64,000 nucleotides of DNA from Pelolinea submarina (GTDB lineage: Bacteria > Chloroflexota > Anaerolineae > Anaerolineales > Anaerolineaceae). The position numbers were made by a program, and so were the translations under genes. This document shows, piece by piece, positions 10,249-19,776 of the stretch; within the stretch, counting starts at the first letter, position 1; every line of letters starts with the position of its first letter. A model generated the notes under the pieces. The model worked only from the letters and a program-made list of their open reading frames with translations, was not told where the DNA came from and ran no database searches. The stretch covers positions 1,860,001 to 1,924,000 of the forward strand of contig NZ_AP018437.1 in the NCBI RefSeq assembly GCF_003966975.1. The letters run 5' to 3'.

Positions 10249-11245
10249 CACGCTCATTGAAGTATCTGTAATCATCCCTTGTTACAATGAGGGAGAAACC
10301 ATCCAATTATTGCTGCAGGCTTTGCTGGAGCAAACCTATCCTAGTACAAAAATGGAAGTAGTAATTGCGGATGCACTTTCTGAGGATGATACACGCGAAA
10401 AAATCGCGCAGTTCGCACAAGAACACTCTGACCTGCGCATAGTCGTAGTGGACAATCCGCGCCGAACAATTCCAGCGGCAGTAAATACCGCTGCGCAAGC
10501 TGCCCAGGGAACTTATCTGGTGCGTATGGATGCTCATTCAGTTCCCGATATGGAATACGTGGCTACCAGCATTCAATTATTGAAGGATGGTGTGGCGGAG
10601 AATGTGGGCGGGGTGTGGGAAATCGCACCCGGAGATGAAAGTTGTATCGCGAAAGCAATCGCGGCGGCCGCTTCGCATCCGCTTGGCGCAGGAGATGCTC
10701 TCTATCGTATTGCGAAGAAAGCGGCATATGTGGAAACGGTTCCGTTCGGCGCATTTTCGAAAGCAGTATTTGAAAAAGTAGGACGATTTGACGAGAGCCT
10801 GTTATCCAACGAAGATTATGAATTTAATACGCGTATCCACCTGAACGGCGGTAAAGTGTGGTTGGATCCACGCATTCACTCGCGTTACTTCGCCCGCAAA
10901 AACCTGAGACAATTGGCCCGGCAATATTGGCGCTACGGCTTTTGGAAGCTGAAAATGCTTAAACGCTATCCCAAAACCATACGTTGGCGCCAAGCTATCC
11001 CGCCACTTTTTGTTTTTGGCGTTCTTCTGTTTACAATTCTGTCGGTTTTCTCGAATTTTGCTCGTATAATACTGGCATGTATTCTTGGACTATATCTGGC
11101 CATATTATTGGCTTTCAGTTTGTTTGAGGCGTTTAAAAGAAAAAATCTATGCTACATAGCGATGGTTTGTGCAATTACAGTGATGCATTTTTCCTGGGGG
11201 ATGGGTTTCCTATATAGCGCTGTAGATATTTCACGAGAGGTATGA
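10232..11245 (+). CDS. Family 2 glycosyltransferase (ExoA-like)
   Basis: Inverting GT-A glycosyltransferase of 337 residues that probably extends a lipid-linked sugar at the cytoplasmic face. The N-terminal segment VSVIIPCYNEGETI and the acidic site VRMDAHSVPD (a D-x-H variant of the DxD motif) are typical, followed by SNEDYEFNTR. About 80 C-terminal residues form two or three hydrophobic segments, as in ExoA-type enzymes of exopolysaccharide synthesis. The start overlaps the histidine kinase gene by 17 bases. The sugar and acceptor cannot be read from the sequence. Confidence 0.88.
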   Translation: MRPTNNTLIEVSVIIPCYNEGETIQLLLQALLEQTYPSTKMEVVIADALSEDDTREKIAQFAQEHSDLRIVVVDNPRRTIPAAVNTAAQAAQGTYLVRMDAHSVPDMEYVATSIQLLKDGVAENVGGVWEIAPGDESCIAKAIAAAASHPLGAGDALYRIAKKAAYVETVPFGAFSKAVFEKVGRFDESLLSNEDYEFNTRIHLNGGKVWLDPRIHSRYFARKNLRQLARQYWRYGFWKLKMLKRYPKTIRWRQAIPPLFVFGVLLFTILSVFSNFARIILACILGLYLAILLAFSLFEAFKRKNLCYIAMVCAITVMHFSWGMGFLYSAVDISREV

Positions 11246-11254
11246 ACATTTTTT

Positions 11255-12679
11255 ATGGGTGAAAACCGACTATATCAGAAGCCTTTATGGCGGATTACAA
11301 ATAACGAACGCAGATTCATCCTGCTGGTAGGCGATATTATCGCCACGGGTATTGGCCTGATTATCGCGCTTTATTTCTGGGCCATGAAAGACCAGTGGAT
11401 GGATTTCACCTGGCAATTTTTAAAAGAACGTCCCCCATCCTGGTATTATGCTTTGCCAATTATCTGGTTGGTTTTGCTGATTGAACTGTACGATATTCGG
11501 CGATCCAGCCGTGTGGCAGACACTGTTCGGGGTGTGGCAGTAACCGCCGCCATTAGCACGATACTTTATTTATTGGTCTTCTTTGTGTCTGAACCAAAGT
11601 CTCTGCCTCGCCGCGGTGTTGCCGGCTTTATCGTTGCGGCTGCAATATTGACGTTGGCCTGGCGTTTGATTTACATCCGCATTTTTACCGCCCCCGTGTT
11701 TCTGAAACGCGTCATGATTATTGGCGCCGGCAGAGCCGGGTCCATTCTGGTTGAAATGATTCAGGAAATGACCCCCACGCCTTTTTCAGTGGTTGGTTTT
11801 ATCGATGACGATCCCAAAAAAGAAGGAATGAAAATTGCCGGCCTTCCGGTGCTCGGAAATAGCACAAATATTTTGGAGATTATTAAAAAGGAGCAGATTT
11901 CCGATTTAATATTCTCAATCTCCGGTGATATGCAGCCTTCTCTTTATTCCGCAATTGTATCGGCTGAGGAACAGGGGATTGAAGTACGCACCATGCCGGT
12001 TGTCTATGAGGAGTTATTTGGCCGTGTTCCGATTGCCTTGCTTGCAGATGATTGGGTTCTGCGCTCGTTTGTTGACCGCGCCCACGCTACCGGAAGTTAC
12101 GAATTGTTCAAACGCCTGATGGATATATTAGGTTCAATTGTCGGACTGCTCCTTCTTATCCCATTATTCCCTTTCATTGCTTTGATCATCCTAATTGATG
12201 ATGGAATGCCAATTATTTTTAAACAAGTACGTATTGGAAAGAATGGCGAAGAGTTTAAATTACTCAAATTCCGCAGTATGCGCCGTGATGCCGAAGAAGA
12301 TGGCGTGGCGCGCTTCGCGGTGGAAAACGATACACGCGTCACGCGTATCGGCCGCTTCCTGCGGAGGAGTCACCTGGACGAATTACCACAGTTCATCAAT
12401 GTCCTGCGCGGCGACATCTCCCTGGTGGGGCCGCGGGCTGAACGCCCCCAGTTGATTGACAAGCTGCAAAAGGAAGTTCCATTCTATCGGGCACGTCTGT
12501 TTGTGAAACCCGGCGCAACGGGCTGGGCGCAAATTAACTACCAATATGCTTCAAATGTGGAGGAGACAGCGGTCAAGTTGGAATATGACCTTTATTACAT
12601 TATGCACCGCAATATTATTTTGGACATAAGGATTCTGCTTAGAACCTTCGGTGCCATGTTTGGTTTCCACGGACAGTAG
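11255..12679 (+). CDS. Undecaprenyl-phosphate sugar phosphotransferase (WcaJ/WbaP-like)
   Basis: Polyisoprenyl-phosphate hexose-1-phosphate transferase, the enzyme that starts assembly of many exopolysaccharides. The 474 residues have four N-terminal membrane helices, a central Rossmann-like CoA-binding fold with IIGAGRAGS (about 160-270), and a C-terminal bacterial sugar-transferase domain from about 285. That domain shows KRLMDILGS, the KLLKFRSMR signature, the SHLDELPQ motif, and the GDISLVGPRAERP and KPGATGWAQI segments. It follows the glycosyltransferase after 9 bases and ends one base before the next ATG. Confidence 0.93.
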   Translation: MGENRLYQKPLWRITNNERRFILLVGDIIATGIGLIIALYFWAMKDQWMDFTWQFLKERPPSWYYALPIIWLVLLIELYDIRRSSRVADTVRGVAVTAAISTILYLLVFFVSEPKSLPRRGVAGFIVAAAILTLAWRLIYIRIFTAPVFLKRVMIIGAGRAGSILVEMIQEMTPTPFSVVGFIDDDPKKEGMKIAGLPVLGNSTNILEIIKKEQISDLIFSISGDMQPSLYSAIVSAEEQGIEVRTMPVVYEELFGRVPIALLADDWVLRSFVDRAHATGSYELFKRLMDILGSIVGLLLLIPLFPFIALIILIDDGMPIIFKQVRIGKNGEEFKLLKFRSMRRDAEEDGVARFAVENDTRVTRIGRFLRRSHLDELPQFINVLRGDISLVGPRAERPQLIDKLQKEVPFYRARLFVKPGATGWAQINYQYASNVEETAVKLEYDLYYIMHRNIILDIRILLRTFGAMFGFHGQ

Positions 12680-12680
12680 T

Positions 12681-14573
12681 ATGAAGGTGATTTTCAACAT
12701 TCGCAACCGGCATCTCTTTGTCGCAGACCTGTTTCTCACTGTCCTCTCCGTTCTGTCCGCTTATATTCTGCGGTTGGAATTGGTTGAAGTATTCAGCAAT
12801 TATTACATTTCTTTATTATGGATGCTGGGATTATCGCTGTTAATTAAGCCCAGTGTGTATTATTTTCTCGGCCTTTATCGGCGCATGTGGATCTATGCCA
12901 GTATGCGCGAGCTGCGATTAATAGTCATAGCGGTCAGCGGGGCTTCCGCAATCATTTCTCCCCTCATGCTGATATTGTTTTCCAACCGTTTTTTCGTCGC
13001 TTTTCCGCGCTCGGTTTTGATCATCGACTGGATGATCTCCATCGTTCTGATCGGCGGCTCGCGCTATAGTCTGCGGATGCTGGCGGAAATGAAGAATCGC
13101 AACGGGAATGCAAAAAATAACCGGAAAACCAAGAATGCCCTCATCATCGGGGCGGGCGATGCCGGTGCATTGGTCGCCAAGGAATTACAGAAAAATCCCT
13201 TTATCAATATGAAACCGATCGGGTTTCTGGACGACAATCCGGATAAATTCCACCAACAAATACACAGCATTCCTGTAATTGGTCGGTTAAAGGATCTGTC
13301 CAAAGTTATTAATTTGAATCGGGTAGACGAAGTTATTATTGCCATTCCCAGTGCTCCGGGACATGCTATCCGTACCGTTGCCGATGTATGCCGGAAGAAA
13401 CGCATTCCATACCGCACGATGCCCGGCATGTACGAATTGCTGGACGGCAAGGTTAGCGTAACACGCCTTCGCGAGGTGGAAATCTCCGACCTACTACGGC
13501 GGGAACCGGCTCAAATTGACGATGAAATTGTTGGAGATATCATCAAAGATAAAGTTGTCCTGGTAACGGGAGCGGGCGGGTCAATCGGAACGGAGTTATG
13601 CCGCCAAATTGCCCGGTGGAGACCCTCGCAGATGGTTTTGTTGGGGCACGGCGAGAACAGTGTTTTTGAAACGTACCTGGAATTAAAAGAGAGCTACCCG
13701 AATTTATCCATTTATGCTGCAATTGCCGATATCCGTGATTTGGAACGCATGAAGCAGGAAATCTCGCGCACCAAACCCAATGTTATTTTCCACGCGGCCG
13801 CTCATAAGCATGTTCCTTTGATGGAAAATAATGTGGAGGATTGCATCCTCAACAACGTTCTGGGAACACAGAACGTGGTGCGCTGCTGTCAAATGTACGA
13901 TGTGGAACGCATGGTATTAATTTCCACGGATAAAGCGATTCGCCCGGTCAGTGTGATGGGCGGCAGCAAGCGACTGGCTGAAATGATTGTCCTGGATGCA
14001 GCACAGCGTTCGGGAAAACCCTATTCCGTTGTGCGTTTCGGCAATGTACTGGGAAGCCGCGGCAGTGTGGTGCCTTTGTTCAAGCGGCAAATAGCCCAGG
14101 GCGGACCGGTCACGGTAACGCATCCGAAAATGAAACGTTACTTTATGACGATCCCCGAGGCAGTCCATTTGGTACTGCAAGCGGCTGGCATGGGTAAGGG
14201 CGGCGAGACGTTTGTATTAAACATGGGCGATCAAATCAAGATTGTTGATCTGGCTGAAGATCTCATCCGTTTATCCGGATTCGAACCGGGCAAAGATATT
14301 GAAATCGTCTTTACAGGTATTCGCGAGGGAGAGAAACTGAGCGAAGACCTGTGGAATGAAGGCCGAGAATTCAAACAGACTTCTCATCCGGAAATCTATT
14401 CGGAAGAGGGACAGGACGAACTTAAAGGCCAGAAATTGGACGATATCGTCGCTAAATTGGTTGAACTGGCTTATCAGGGAAAATCAGAAGAAATCATCCG
14501 ATACCTGAATACCATCATCCCGCAAGCGGAAATTAAGAGCCTTCGATTCGAAGATATTAGTAAAATTAATTAA
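12681..14573 (+). CDS. Nucleotide-sugar 4,6-dehydratase, FlaA1/CapD/WbpM type
   Basis: Membrane-anchored UDP-sugar dehydratase of the extended SDR superfamily, usually acting on UDP-GlcNAc to make amino-sugar precursors. The start was set at the ATG at 12681, one base after the previous stop; an open frame 10 codons longer lies inside the upstream gene. The 630-residue protein has about four N-terminal helices, a first Rossmann domain (IIGAGDAGAL), then the catalytic SDR domain with GAGGSIGTELC, FHAAAHKHVPLME and STDKAIRPVSVMGGSK. The Ser-Met-Lys triad replaces the Ser-Tyr-Lys of common SDRs, as known for this family. It overlaps the next gene by one base (TAATG). Confidence 0.93.
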   Translation: MKVIFNIRNRHLFVADLFLTVLSVLSAYILRLELVEVFSNYYISLLWMLGLSLLIKPSVYYFLGLYRRMWIYASMRELRLIVIAVSGASAIISPLMLILFSNRFFVAFPRSVLIIDWMISIVLIGGSRYSLRMLAEMKNRNGNAKNNRKTKNALIIGAGDAGALVAKELQKNPFINMKPIGFLDDNPDKFHQQIHSIPVIGRLKDLSKVINLNRVDEVIIAIPSAPGHAIRTVADVCRKKRIPYRTMPGMYELLDGKVSVTRLREVEISDLLRREPAQIDDEIVGDIIKDKVVLVTGAGGSIGTELCRQIARWRPSQMVLLGHGENSVFETYLELKESYPNLSIYAAIADIRDLERMKQEISRTKPNVIFHAAAHKHVPLMENNVEDCILNNVLGTQNVVRCCQMYDVERMVLISTDKAIRPVSVMGGSKRLAEMIVLDAAQRSGKPYSVVRFGNVLGSRGSVVPLFKRQIAQGGPVTVTHPKMKRYFMTIPEAVHLVLQAAGMGKGGETFVLNMGDQIKIVDLAEDLIRLSGFEPGKDIEIVFTGIREGEKLSEDLWNEGREFKQTSHPEIYSEEGQDELKGQKLDDIVAKLVELAYQGKSEEIIRYLNTIIPQAEIKSLRFEDISKIN

Positions 14574-15571
14574 TGACATCACTAACTCCTGAACAATGGG
14601 ATGAATTCCTGAAACAATATCCCAACGCGCATATACTACAAACCGCTGCATGGGGCACTTTCAAGAGCCACTATGGTTGGCAGGCGCTCTATATCGAAAA
14701 TAAAGAGGCCGGAGCACAAATTTTGCTGCGCAAGCTGGTATTCGGCCTCACCATTGCCTATATTCCAAAAGGGCCGTTGGGAAGCAATTGGAAGGCACTG
14801 CTGCCGGAAATTATCGAGCAATGCCGCCGGCATAACGCGATTGTTATTTACGTTGAACCGGATGCCTGGCAAGAAGATAGCGCAGAAATCGCTTCAGCGC
14901 TGCCAGGCTTTACGCTAAGCGATATTTCCATCCAACCGCGCAGAACTATAACCATTTCTCTGGAAGGACCGGAAGAGGAGTGGTTGGCGCGCATGAAACA
15001 AAAAACACGCTATAACATCCGCCTGGCAGAGAAGAAGGAAGTTGAAATCACCATTTCGGATGACCTGGATGTTTTCAACCAATTAATGCAGACTACCGGT
15101 GCGCGCGATGAGTTCGGCGTTCACCCGGGTTCCTATTACCAGCGAGTTTATGAATTGTTCCACCCAACCGGTGCATGCGAGCTTTTGCTGGCGTCTTATC
15201 AAAACCAACCGTTGGCTGCTATTATGATATTTAAAAAAGGCAAGCGGGCCTGGTATTTCTACGGTGCTTCCAATGACCAGGAACGCAACCGCATGCCGAC
15301 TTATTTATTGCAGTATGAGGCCATGCGCTGGGCCGCGAAAGCCGGATGCAGCGAGTATGATTTATGGGGTGTACCGGATGCGGATGAAGATGCGCTGGAA
15401 GCGCAATTTTCGAAACGTTCCGATGGATTGTGGGGCGTCTATCGTTTCAAACGCGGTTTTGGCGGGGAAGTAAAACGCACTGCCGGTGTATATGCCAAGG
15501 TTCTGCGGCCTGCCATATACTGGTTATATTTGATCGCTATAAAAATCCGAAAAAGCGGTCTGGCTGGCTAG
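14573..15571 (+). CDS. FemAB/FemX-like aminoacyltransferase, copy 1
   Basis: GNAT-fold protein of the FemABX family, which uses aminoacyl-tRNA to add bridge amino acids to lipid II or peptidoglycan. The 332 residues show HILQTAAWGTFKS at the N terminus, the basic motif MKQKTRYNIRLAEKK in the middle, and YLLQYEAMRWAAKAGCSEYDLWGVPD near the C terminus as two adjoining family blocks. It is a close paralogue of the next gene. It overlaps the dehydratase gene by one base, so it belongs to the polysaccharide operon. The substrate could be peptidoglycan or the capsule; the sequence does not say. Confidence 0.85.
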   Translation: MTSLTPEQWDEFLKQYPNAHILQTAAWGTFKSHYGWQALYIENKEAGAQILLRKLVFGLTIAYIPKGPLGSNWKALLPEIIEQCRRHNAIVIYVEPDAWQEDSAEIASALPGFTLSDISIQPRRTITISLEGPEEEWLARMKQKTRYNIRLAEKKEVEITISDDLDVFNQLMQTTGARDEFGVHPGSYYQRVYELFHPTGACELLLASYQNQPLAAIMIFKKGKRAWYFYGASNDQERNRMPTYLLQYEAMRWAAKAGCSEYDLWGVPDADEDALEAQFSKRSDGLWGVYRFKRGFGGEVKRTAGVYAKVLRPAIYWLYLIAIKIRKSGLAG

Positions 15572-15606
15572 ATCAGGCTTTTCGGTTAAAGAGAACCTAT
15601 TAAAGA

Positions 15607-16701
15607 ATGAATAAACAGGAATGGAATCAGATAGTCGCAAGGTTTCCGCAGCCAAGTCTTTTACAGACCTGGGAATGGGGAGAAGTCAAAAGCCGGCATG
15701 GCTGGACCGTCGATCATAAAATTTGGCAAAACGATGCGGGAGAAGTGGTTGCCGCGGCTTTGTTGTTGGCACGCGAACAAGTCATTCCGATAATTAGAAA
15801 AAAGGTAAAGATTCTTTATTGTCCAAAAGGTCCACTGCTGGATTGGGATAATCCCATGCGTGTCCAGGTACTGCAGGACCTGCAGCAGTATGCAATTGAC
15901 CAGGGTGCGATTTATATCAAGATGGATCCTGACCTGGTCGTTGCTAAAGGGTTTGAAGGGACGGCATCTTTTATGCCTGATCCGCACGCAATCAATATGG
16001 TCCGGCGGATTGAGAAAAGCGGTTGGATGCTTTCATACCAGCAAATTCAATTCAAGAATACTTTCTGGATTGACCTAAAGCCCTCCGAAGCGGATTTATT
16101 AGCGAACATGAAGCAAAAAACCCGCTATAACATTCGCCTGGCCGAGCGCAAGGGTGTGCAAGTCAGACAAGCCGGAATAGATGACCTCGAAATGATTTAC
16201 GCCATGTATGCAGAAACAGCCCTGCGCGACGGTTTTATTATTCGACCTAAGGGATATTACATGGATGTATGGCGGACGTTTATGGAAGCGGGAATGGCCA
16301 CACCGCTTTTGGCTGAGGTTGAAGGACAAACGGTTGGAGGATTATTCCTGTTCCACTTCAGCAGCCGATCCTGGTATATTTATGGCATGTCGCGTGATTT
16401 GCATCGGGAAATGATGCCAAATTATTTACTCCAGTGGGAAGCTATCAAGCTCAGCAAACAGAAGGGCTGTGATACTTACGACCTGTGGGGCGCGCCGGAT
16501 AATTTCAATGAAACCGATCGCATGTGGGGCGTCTATAAATTTAAAGAAGGCTTGGGTGGAAAAGTTGTCCAAACTAAAGGCGCATTTGACTACCCAGCCA
16601 GTCGATTTAAATATAAAATAGTTCAGAACGTTTTACCGCGAATATTGGCGGTCACGCGCAGTATTCGCAGGAAGCAAATTCAGAACGAGCTGTCTGAATA
16701 G
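15607..16701 (+). CDS. FemAB/FemX-like aminoacyltransferase, copy 2
   Basis: Second FemABX-family protein, 364 residues, in tandem with the first. It shares the order of motifs: SLLQTWEWGEVKS, then MKQKTRYNIRLAERK, then a Tyr-Asp-Leu-Trp-Gly-Ala-Pro segment and a WGVYKFKEG block. It has a longer middle region than copy 1 and a basic C-terminal tail. The near-identical central basic motif and the adjacency point to tandem duplication followed by divergence. The two copies may add different residues of one bridge, as FemA and FemB do in Staphylococcus; that is inference. Confidence 0.86.
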   Translation: MNKQEWNQIVARFPQPSLLQTWEWGEVKSRHGWTVDHKIWQNDAGEVVAAALLLAREQVIPIIRKKVKILYCPKGPLLDWDNPMRVQVLQDLQQYAIDQGAIYIKMDPDLVVAKGFEGTASFMPDPHAINMVRRIEKSGWMLSYQQIQFKNTFWIDLKPSEADLLANMKQKTRYNIRLAERKGVQVRQAGIDDLEMIYAMYAETALRDGFIIRPKGYYMDVWRTFMEAGMATPLLAEVEGQTVGGLFLFHFSSRSWYIYGMSRDLHREMMPNYLLQWEAIKLSKQKGCDTYDLWGAPDNFNETDRMWGVYKFKEGLGGKVVQTKGAFDYPASRFKYKIVQNVLPRILAVTRSIRRKQIQNELSE

Positions 16702-16714
16702 TGGTAAAGGGAAG

Positions 16715-17707
16715 ATGAATCTCGATATTGAAACAACAGTAAGAACGATATTTTTCATGCTGCTGGCAGCCGCAGGTGTATTGGTCGTAATGGCCGTACG
16801 CATTTTCCGTGAAGCCGGCCGCTTGCGTTTTTTTCTGAAGAAGCGCGCATTACTCAGCCAAGCCTGGCGTTTAATATTTATTGCCATCCTTGTGATTGTA
16901 GGTGCATTTCTGATCAATGGTTACGCTGAACCGGTTACTTACAAAGTGTTTGAACCATCCCCGACCGCATCATTAACCCCGACCATCACACAGACCGCTA
17001 CGGTTACACAAACACCTACCAGCACACAGACCCCAACCGTCACCGCTACGCTGGAGTTTACCGTAACACCTGAGATGCCTTTGATCATAAGCCAGGAATT
17101 CACTTCGCAGATAACGCCCAATCCCAACGCAGTCTTCAGCACGCTTTCCTTTGCCCGCAGCCTGACTGAGGATTACCTGCCCATAGATGCGGCTGATACG
17201 TTTGAGAACCCGATTGAAACAATTTATGCTTCGTTCTCGTATGACAGCATGTCGGTTGGAACGCAGTGGACGGCAATGTGGTACCGCGACGGCGAGTTGA
17301 TATATTACGAGACTAAACCGTGGAATGGTGCTTCGGGCGGATACGGTTATTCAGATTGCACGCTGCCGGCTGAAAATTGGCTGCCCGGAAATTACGAGGT
17401 GCAGATGTTCATTGGCGAACAATGGAAGTCATCCGGTACGTTTGAAATTACGGGTGAGGCACCTACGCCGACCATGACGCCAACGCTGACGGCGACATTA
17501 ACATTGACCCCGGCACCCAGCTCGACGGTTACTCCAACCGTGCCCGGGACGGCGATCCCGACTGCCACCTCGACAGCAACACCAGCGCCGAGTCAAACGG
17601 CTGGACCAACCGCCACAAGCGCACCCACGCGCACTATGACACCAACGAAGTCCCCAACACCTACGTTGGTGCCAACAGCTACGCGCCGATCGACTATTTT
17701 CCGTTGA
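16715..17707 (+). CDS. Membrane-anchored protein with Thr/Pro-rich linkers
   Basis: Not assigned to a known family. The 330 residues begin with two hydrophobic helices (about 10-30 and 48-68) separated by a basic stretch. A Thr/Pro-rich linker (about 80-115) leads to a compact domain (about 135-245) rich in aromatic residues and likely beta-stranded. A second Thr/Pro/Ala-rich tract follows to the end. The arrangement suggests a domain held outside the cell on a flexible, possibly glycosylated stalk. It closes the plus-strand polysaccharide cluster and overlaps the converging psuG gene by 14 bases. Confidence 0.7.
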   Translation: MNLDIETTVRTIFFMLLAAAGVLVVMAVRIFREAGRLRFFLKKRALLSQAWRLIFIAILVIVGAFLINGYAEPVTYKVFEPSPTASLTPTITQTATVTQTPTSTQTPTVTATLEFTVTPEMPLIISQEFTSQITPNPNAVFSTLSFARSLTEDYLPIDAADTFENPIETIYASFSYDSMSVGTQWTAMWYRDGELIYYETKPWNGASGGYGYSDCTLPAENWLPGNYEVQMFIGEQWKSSGTFEITGEAPTPTMTPTLTATLTLTPAPSSTVTPTVPGTAIPTATSTATPAPSQTAGPTATSAPTRTMTPTKSPTPTLVPTATRRSTIFR

Positions 17708-18605
17708 TCTTGGATAATTCTACGGCAATCAGACCTGCAATGTGCGCGTTGTTTTTCAACAATGCCACGTTGGTGGTCAGACTGCGTGAATGACTCTTCT
17801 CACTTACTTTTGCCAATAAGAATGGCGTGATTTTCGAACCCTTGATGCCCTTTTCTTCGGCTTCTTTGACAGCATCCAGGATAACTCCTTCAATCTCCTC
17901 CGCAGGAATAGCCAATTCAGCCGGCGGCGGGACGGTCACCAGGATGGTGGCTTTCAAACCGAATTCCCATTGGGTCAGGGCGATTTGAGCGACTTCGGCA
18001 GCCGTCTTGGCGTTGTAATCAGCCGGTAGGCCGCTGCTGGTGGAATAGAAGGCAGGCAGGTCGTCTGTCTGGTAGCCTATCACGGGAATGCCGTAGGTTT
18101 CCAACACCTCACGGGTAGCCGGCAGGTCCAGGATGGCTTTAGCACCGGAGCAAACCACGATCATGGGAATTTGTGCCAGTGTAGGTAAATCCGCGGAAAC
18201 GTCCATCAGATTGCCGCGGTGCACACCGCCGATGCCGCCGGTGGCGAAAACGCGTAATCCAGCCTTGTACGCAATTTCCATCGTACCACTCACTGTTGTG
18301 CCGCCATCGCGCCTGGCAACAATCGCCGCGGCAATGTCCCGGCGGCTGACTTTAACCGGGTTTTTAGTTGTGGAAATATATTCCATCTGTTCAGGTTCCA
18401 GACCGACTTGAATATCACCTTGCGTCAGACAGATAGTAGCCGGTACCGCACCGGTTTTGGAGACTTCCGCTTCCATGCCGAGAGCTGTATCACGGTTCTG
18501 CGGATAGGGCAGCCCGTGGGTAATCACGGTTGATTCCAATGCAACGACAGGACCGTTCTGGTCAAGTGCCGATTTAACCGCTTTCTGGTAATTAATTTTC
18601 ACCAT
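17694..18605 (-). CDS. psuG: Pseudouridine-5'-phosphate glycosidase
   Basis: Splits pseudouridine 5'-phosphate into uracil and ribose 5-phosphate (reversibly). The 303 residues match the family along their length: VVALESTVITHGLPYPQN near the N terminus, the RRDIAAAI and GGTTVSGTM segments, FATGGIGGVHRG, and TPFLLAKVSE near the C terminus. No pseudouridine kinase (psuK) gene is in the window. The ATG lies 14 bases inside the 3' end of the upstream membrane-protein gene, so the three minus-strand genes here are probably co-transcribed. Confidence 0.93.
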   Translation of the reverse strand: MVKINYQKAVKSALDQNGPVVALESTVITHGLPYPQNRDTALGMEAEVSKTGAVPATICLTQGDIQVGLEPEQMEYISTTKNPVKVSRRDIAAAIVARRDGGTTVSGTMEIAYKAGLRVFATGGIGGVHRGNLMDVSADLPTLAQIPMIVVCSGAKAILDLPATREVLETYGIPVIGYQTDDLPAFYSTSSGLPADYNAKTAAEVAQIALTQWEFGLKATILVTVPPPAELAIPAEEIEGVILDAVKEAEEKGIKGSKITPFLLAKVSEKSHSRSLTTNVALLKNNAHIAGLIAVELSKINGK

Positions 18606-19776
18606 TAAATTGTATTTCTCCTATGTTTTCTATATTCACCTTGACGGAAATATTGTAAATGTTTTTAAAAATCCGGGAAAGGTAATCACCTAATTCGGAT
18701 TTAAAATCCTTGGCTGAAGGTTCAGGTTTTTTTTCTGAAAGCGGTGAGCTGCATAATTCAGGGAGAAGCGAGCGCCTGCGGCGGCGCAGGAAGCCACCCT
18801 GATTTTTCCACTGGAAGAAACTTCCAGGTATAGGGTACAACCGGCGATGGTGTGTTGTTTGATGGGTACGGCGGATGGATGGCTTGGAAAGGTTTGCTTG
18901 CGCTGAGGCTGGTTTTTCCATTTTGAATGCTCGGCGTAAATCCGCAATAGAAAAATTCTGCAGAAAAGACTGAATTTCAAGGTCCAATATTCCTTCAAAG
19001 AGGTCTTCCCAATTCTGATTTTCAAGGCCGACGGATGCAATTAACCCATAATCCGAGGAAGCGTCGCCGGAGGTGGCATTATCTGTTGGAAACAACAGAT
19101 TGCATGTTAGGCGCAGGTTGCGCCAATCGACAGGCCGACCGGCTTTATCCATGCCATGTAGATGCAGGGTGAATGCAAGGGGGCTTGCAGGAAGAATGGT
19201 AATGGCTTTCTCACCATGACGGAAAAATGCAATATTGTCTGTATCCGCAGATGGCAATACGACTTGCGCATAGCCATCATTGCGATTGATCAATATCGCG
19301 TTATCCGGTTCAAGCAATAAATAACAAGGGCCACCTATGCCTGTGAGAATTTTCCAGGCATCCGATTTTTGATAATTAGGATCCAGGGTTGAAATAAGGG
19401 GATAATCCTGAAGGGAAAAGAGACAACTGCGCAGATAGTGTTGAGCTGCCTTGATTTCAGCAAGGCCAAGTGCACGACTTAACAAAAATGACGCAAGGAG
19501 GAAAACTGTCCAGGAGATAAGTAGCACGAGCACTAGATTGAGCAGAGTAAAAACGGAAAAATAATTTCCAAGCATTTCCTGCCATAAATCGGAACCCAGG
19601 CTGGTTGTGCCGCTGGTTGAAGATGGCCACAAACTGGGGAGGGTTGGCAGCGGATTTGCAATGGATGAAATATATGCCAGCAGCGACCAAAAAATAAATA
19701 ACAAAATCAGCCATAAAGCCAGACGCAAAAACCCGGACTGCGGTTCAACCTTCAATATTTCTTTTTTGATACTCAT
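18592..19776 (-). CDS. Unknown membrane protein with large soluble domain
   Basis: Unrecognised 394-residue protein. Two hydrophobic helices lie near residues 17-38 and 74-98. A soluble region of about 290 residues follows, with alternating hydrophobic strands and, near 310-350, a basic Arg/His-rich stretch. Its ATG overlaps the stop of the upstream membrane-protein gene by 4 bases, and its 3' end overlaps psuG by 14 bases. The two overlapping unknown genes probably encode partner proteins: both have two N-terminal helices followed by a long soluble domain. Confidence 0.65.
   Translation of the reverse strand: MSIKKEILKVEPQSGFLRLALWLILLFIFWSLLAYISSIANPLPTLPSLWPSSTSGTTSLGSDLWQEMLGNYFSVFTLLNLVLVLLISWTVFLLASFLLSRALGLAEIKAAQHYLRSCLFSLQDYPLISTLDPNYQKSDAWKILTGIGGPCYLLLEPDNAILINRNDGYAQVVLPSADTDNIAFFRHGEKAITILPASPLAFTLHLHGMDKAGRPVDWRNLRLTCNLLFPTDNATSGDASSDYGLIASVGLENQNWEDLFEGILDLEIQSFLQNFSIADLRRAFKMEKPASAQANLSKPSIRRTHQTTHHRRLYPIPGSFFQWKNQGGFLRRRRRSLLPELCSSPLSEKKPEPSAKDFKSELGDYLSRIFKNIYNISVKVNIENIGEIQFNGEN

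Noticed and set aside
16939..17142. Short tandem-repeat-like tracts in the Thr/Pro-rich protein, considered as a CRISPR or microsatellite
   Set aside because: They are degenerate codon repeats for Thr-Pro linkers without regular repeat or spacer lengths.
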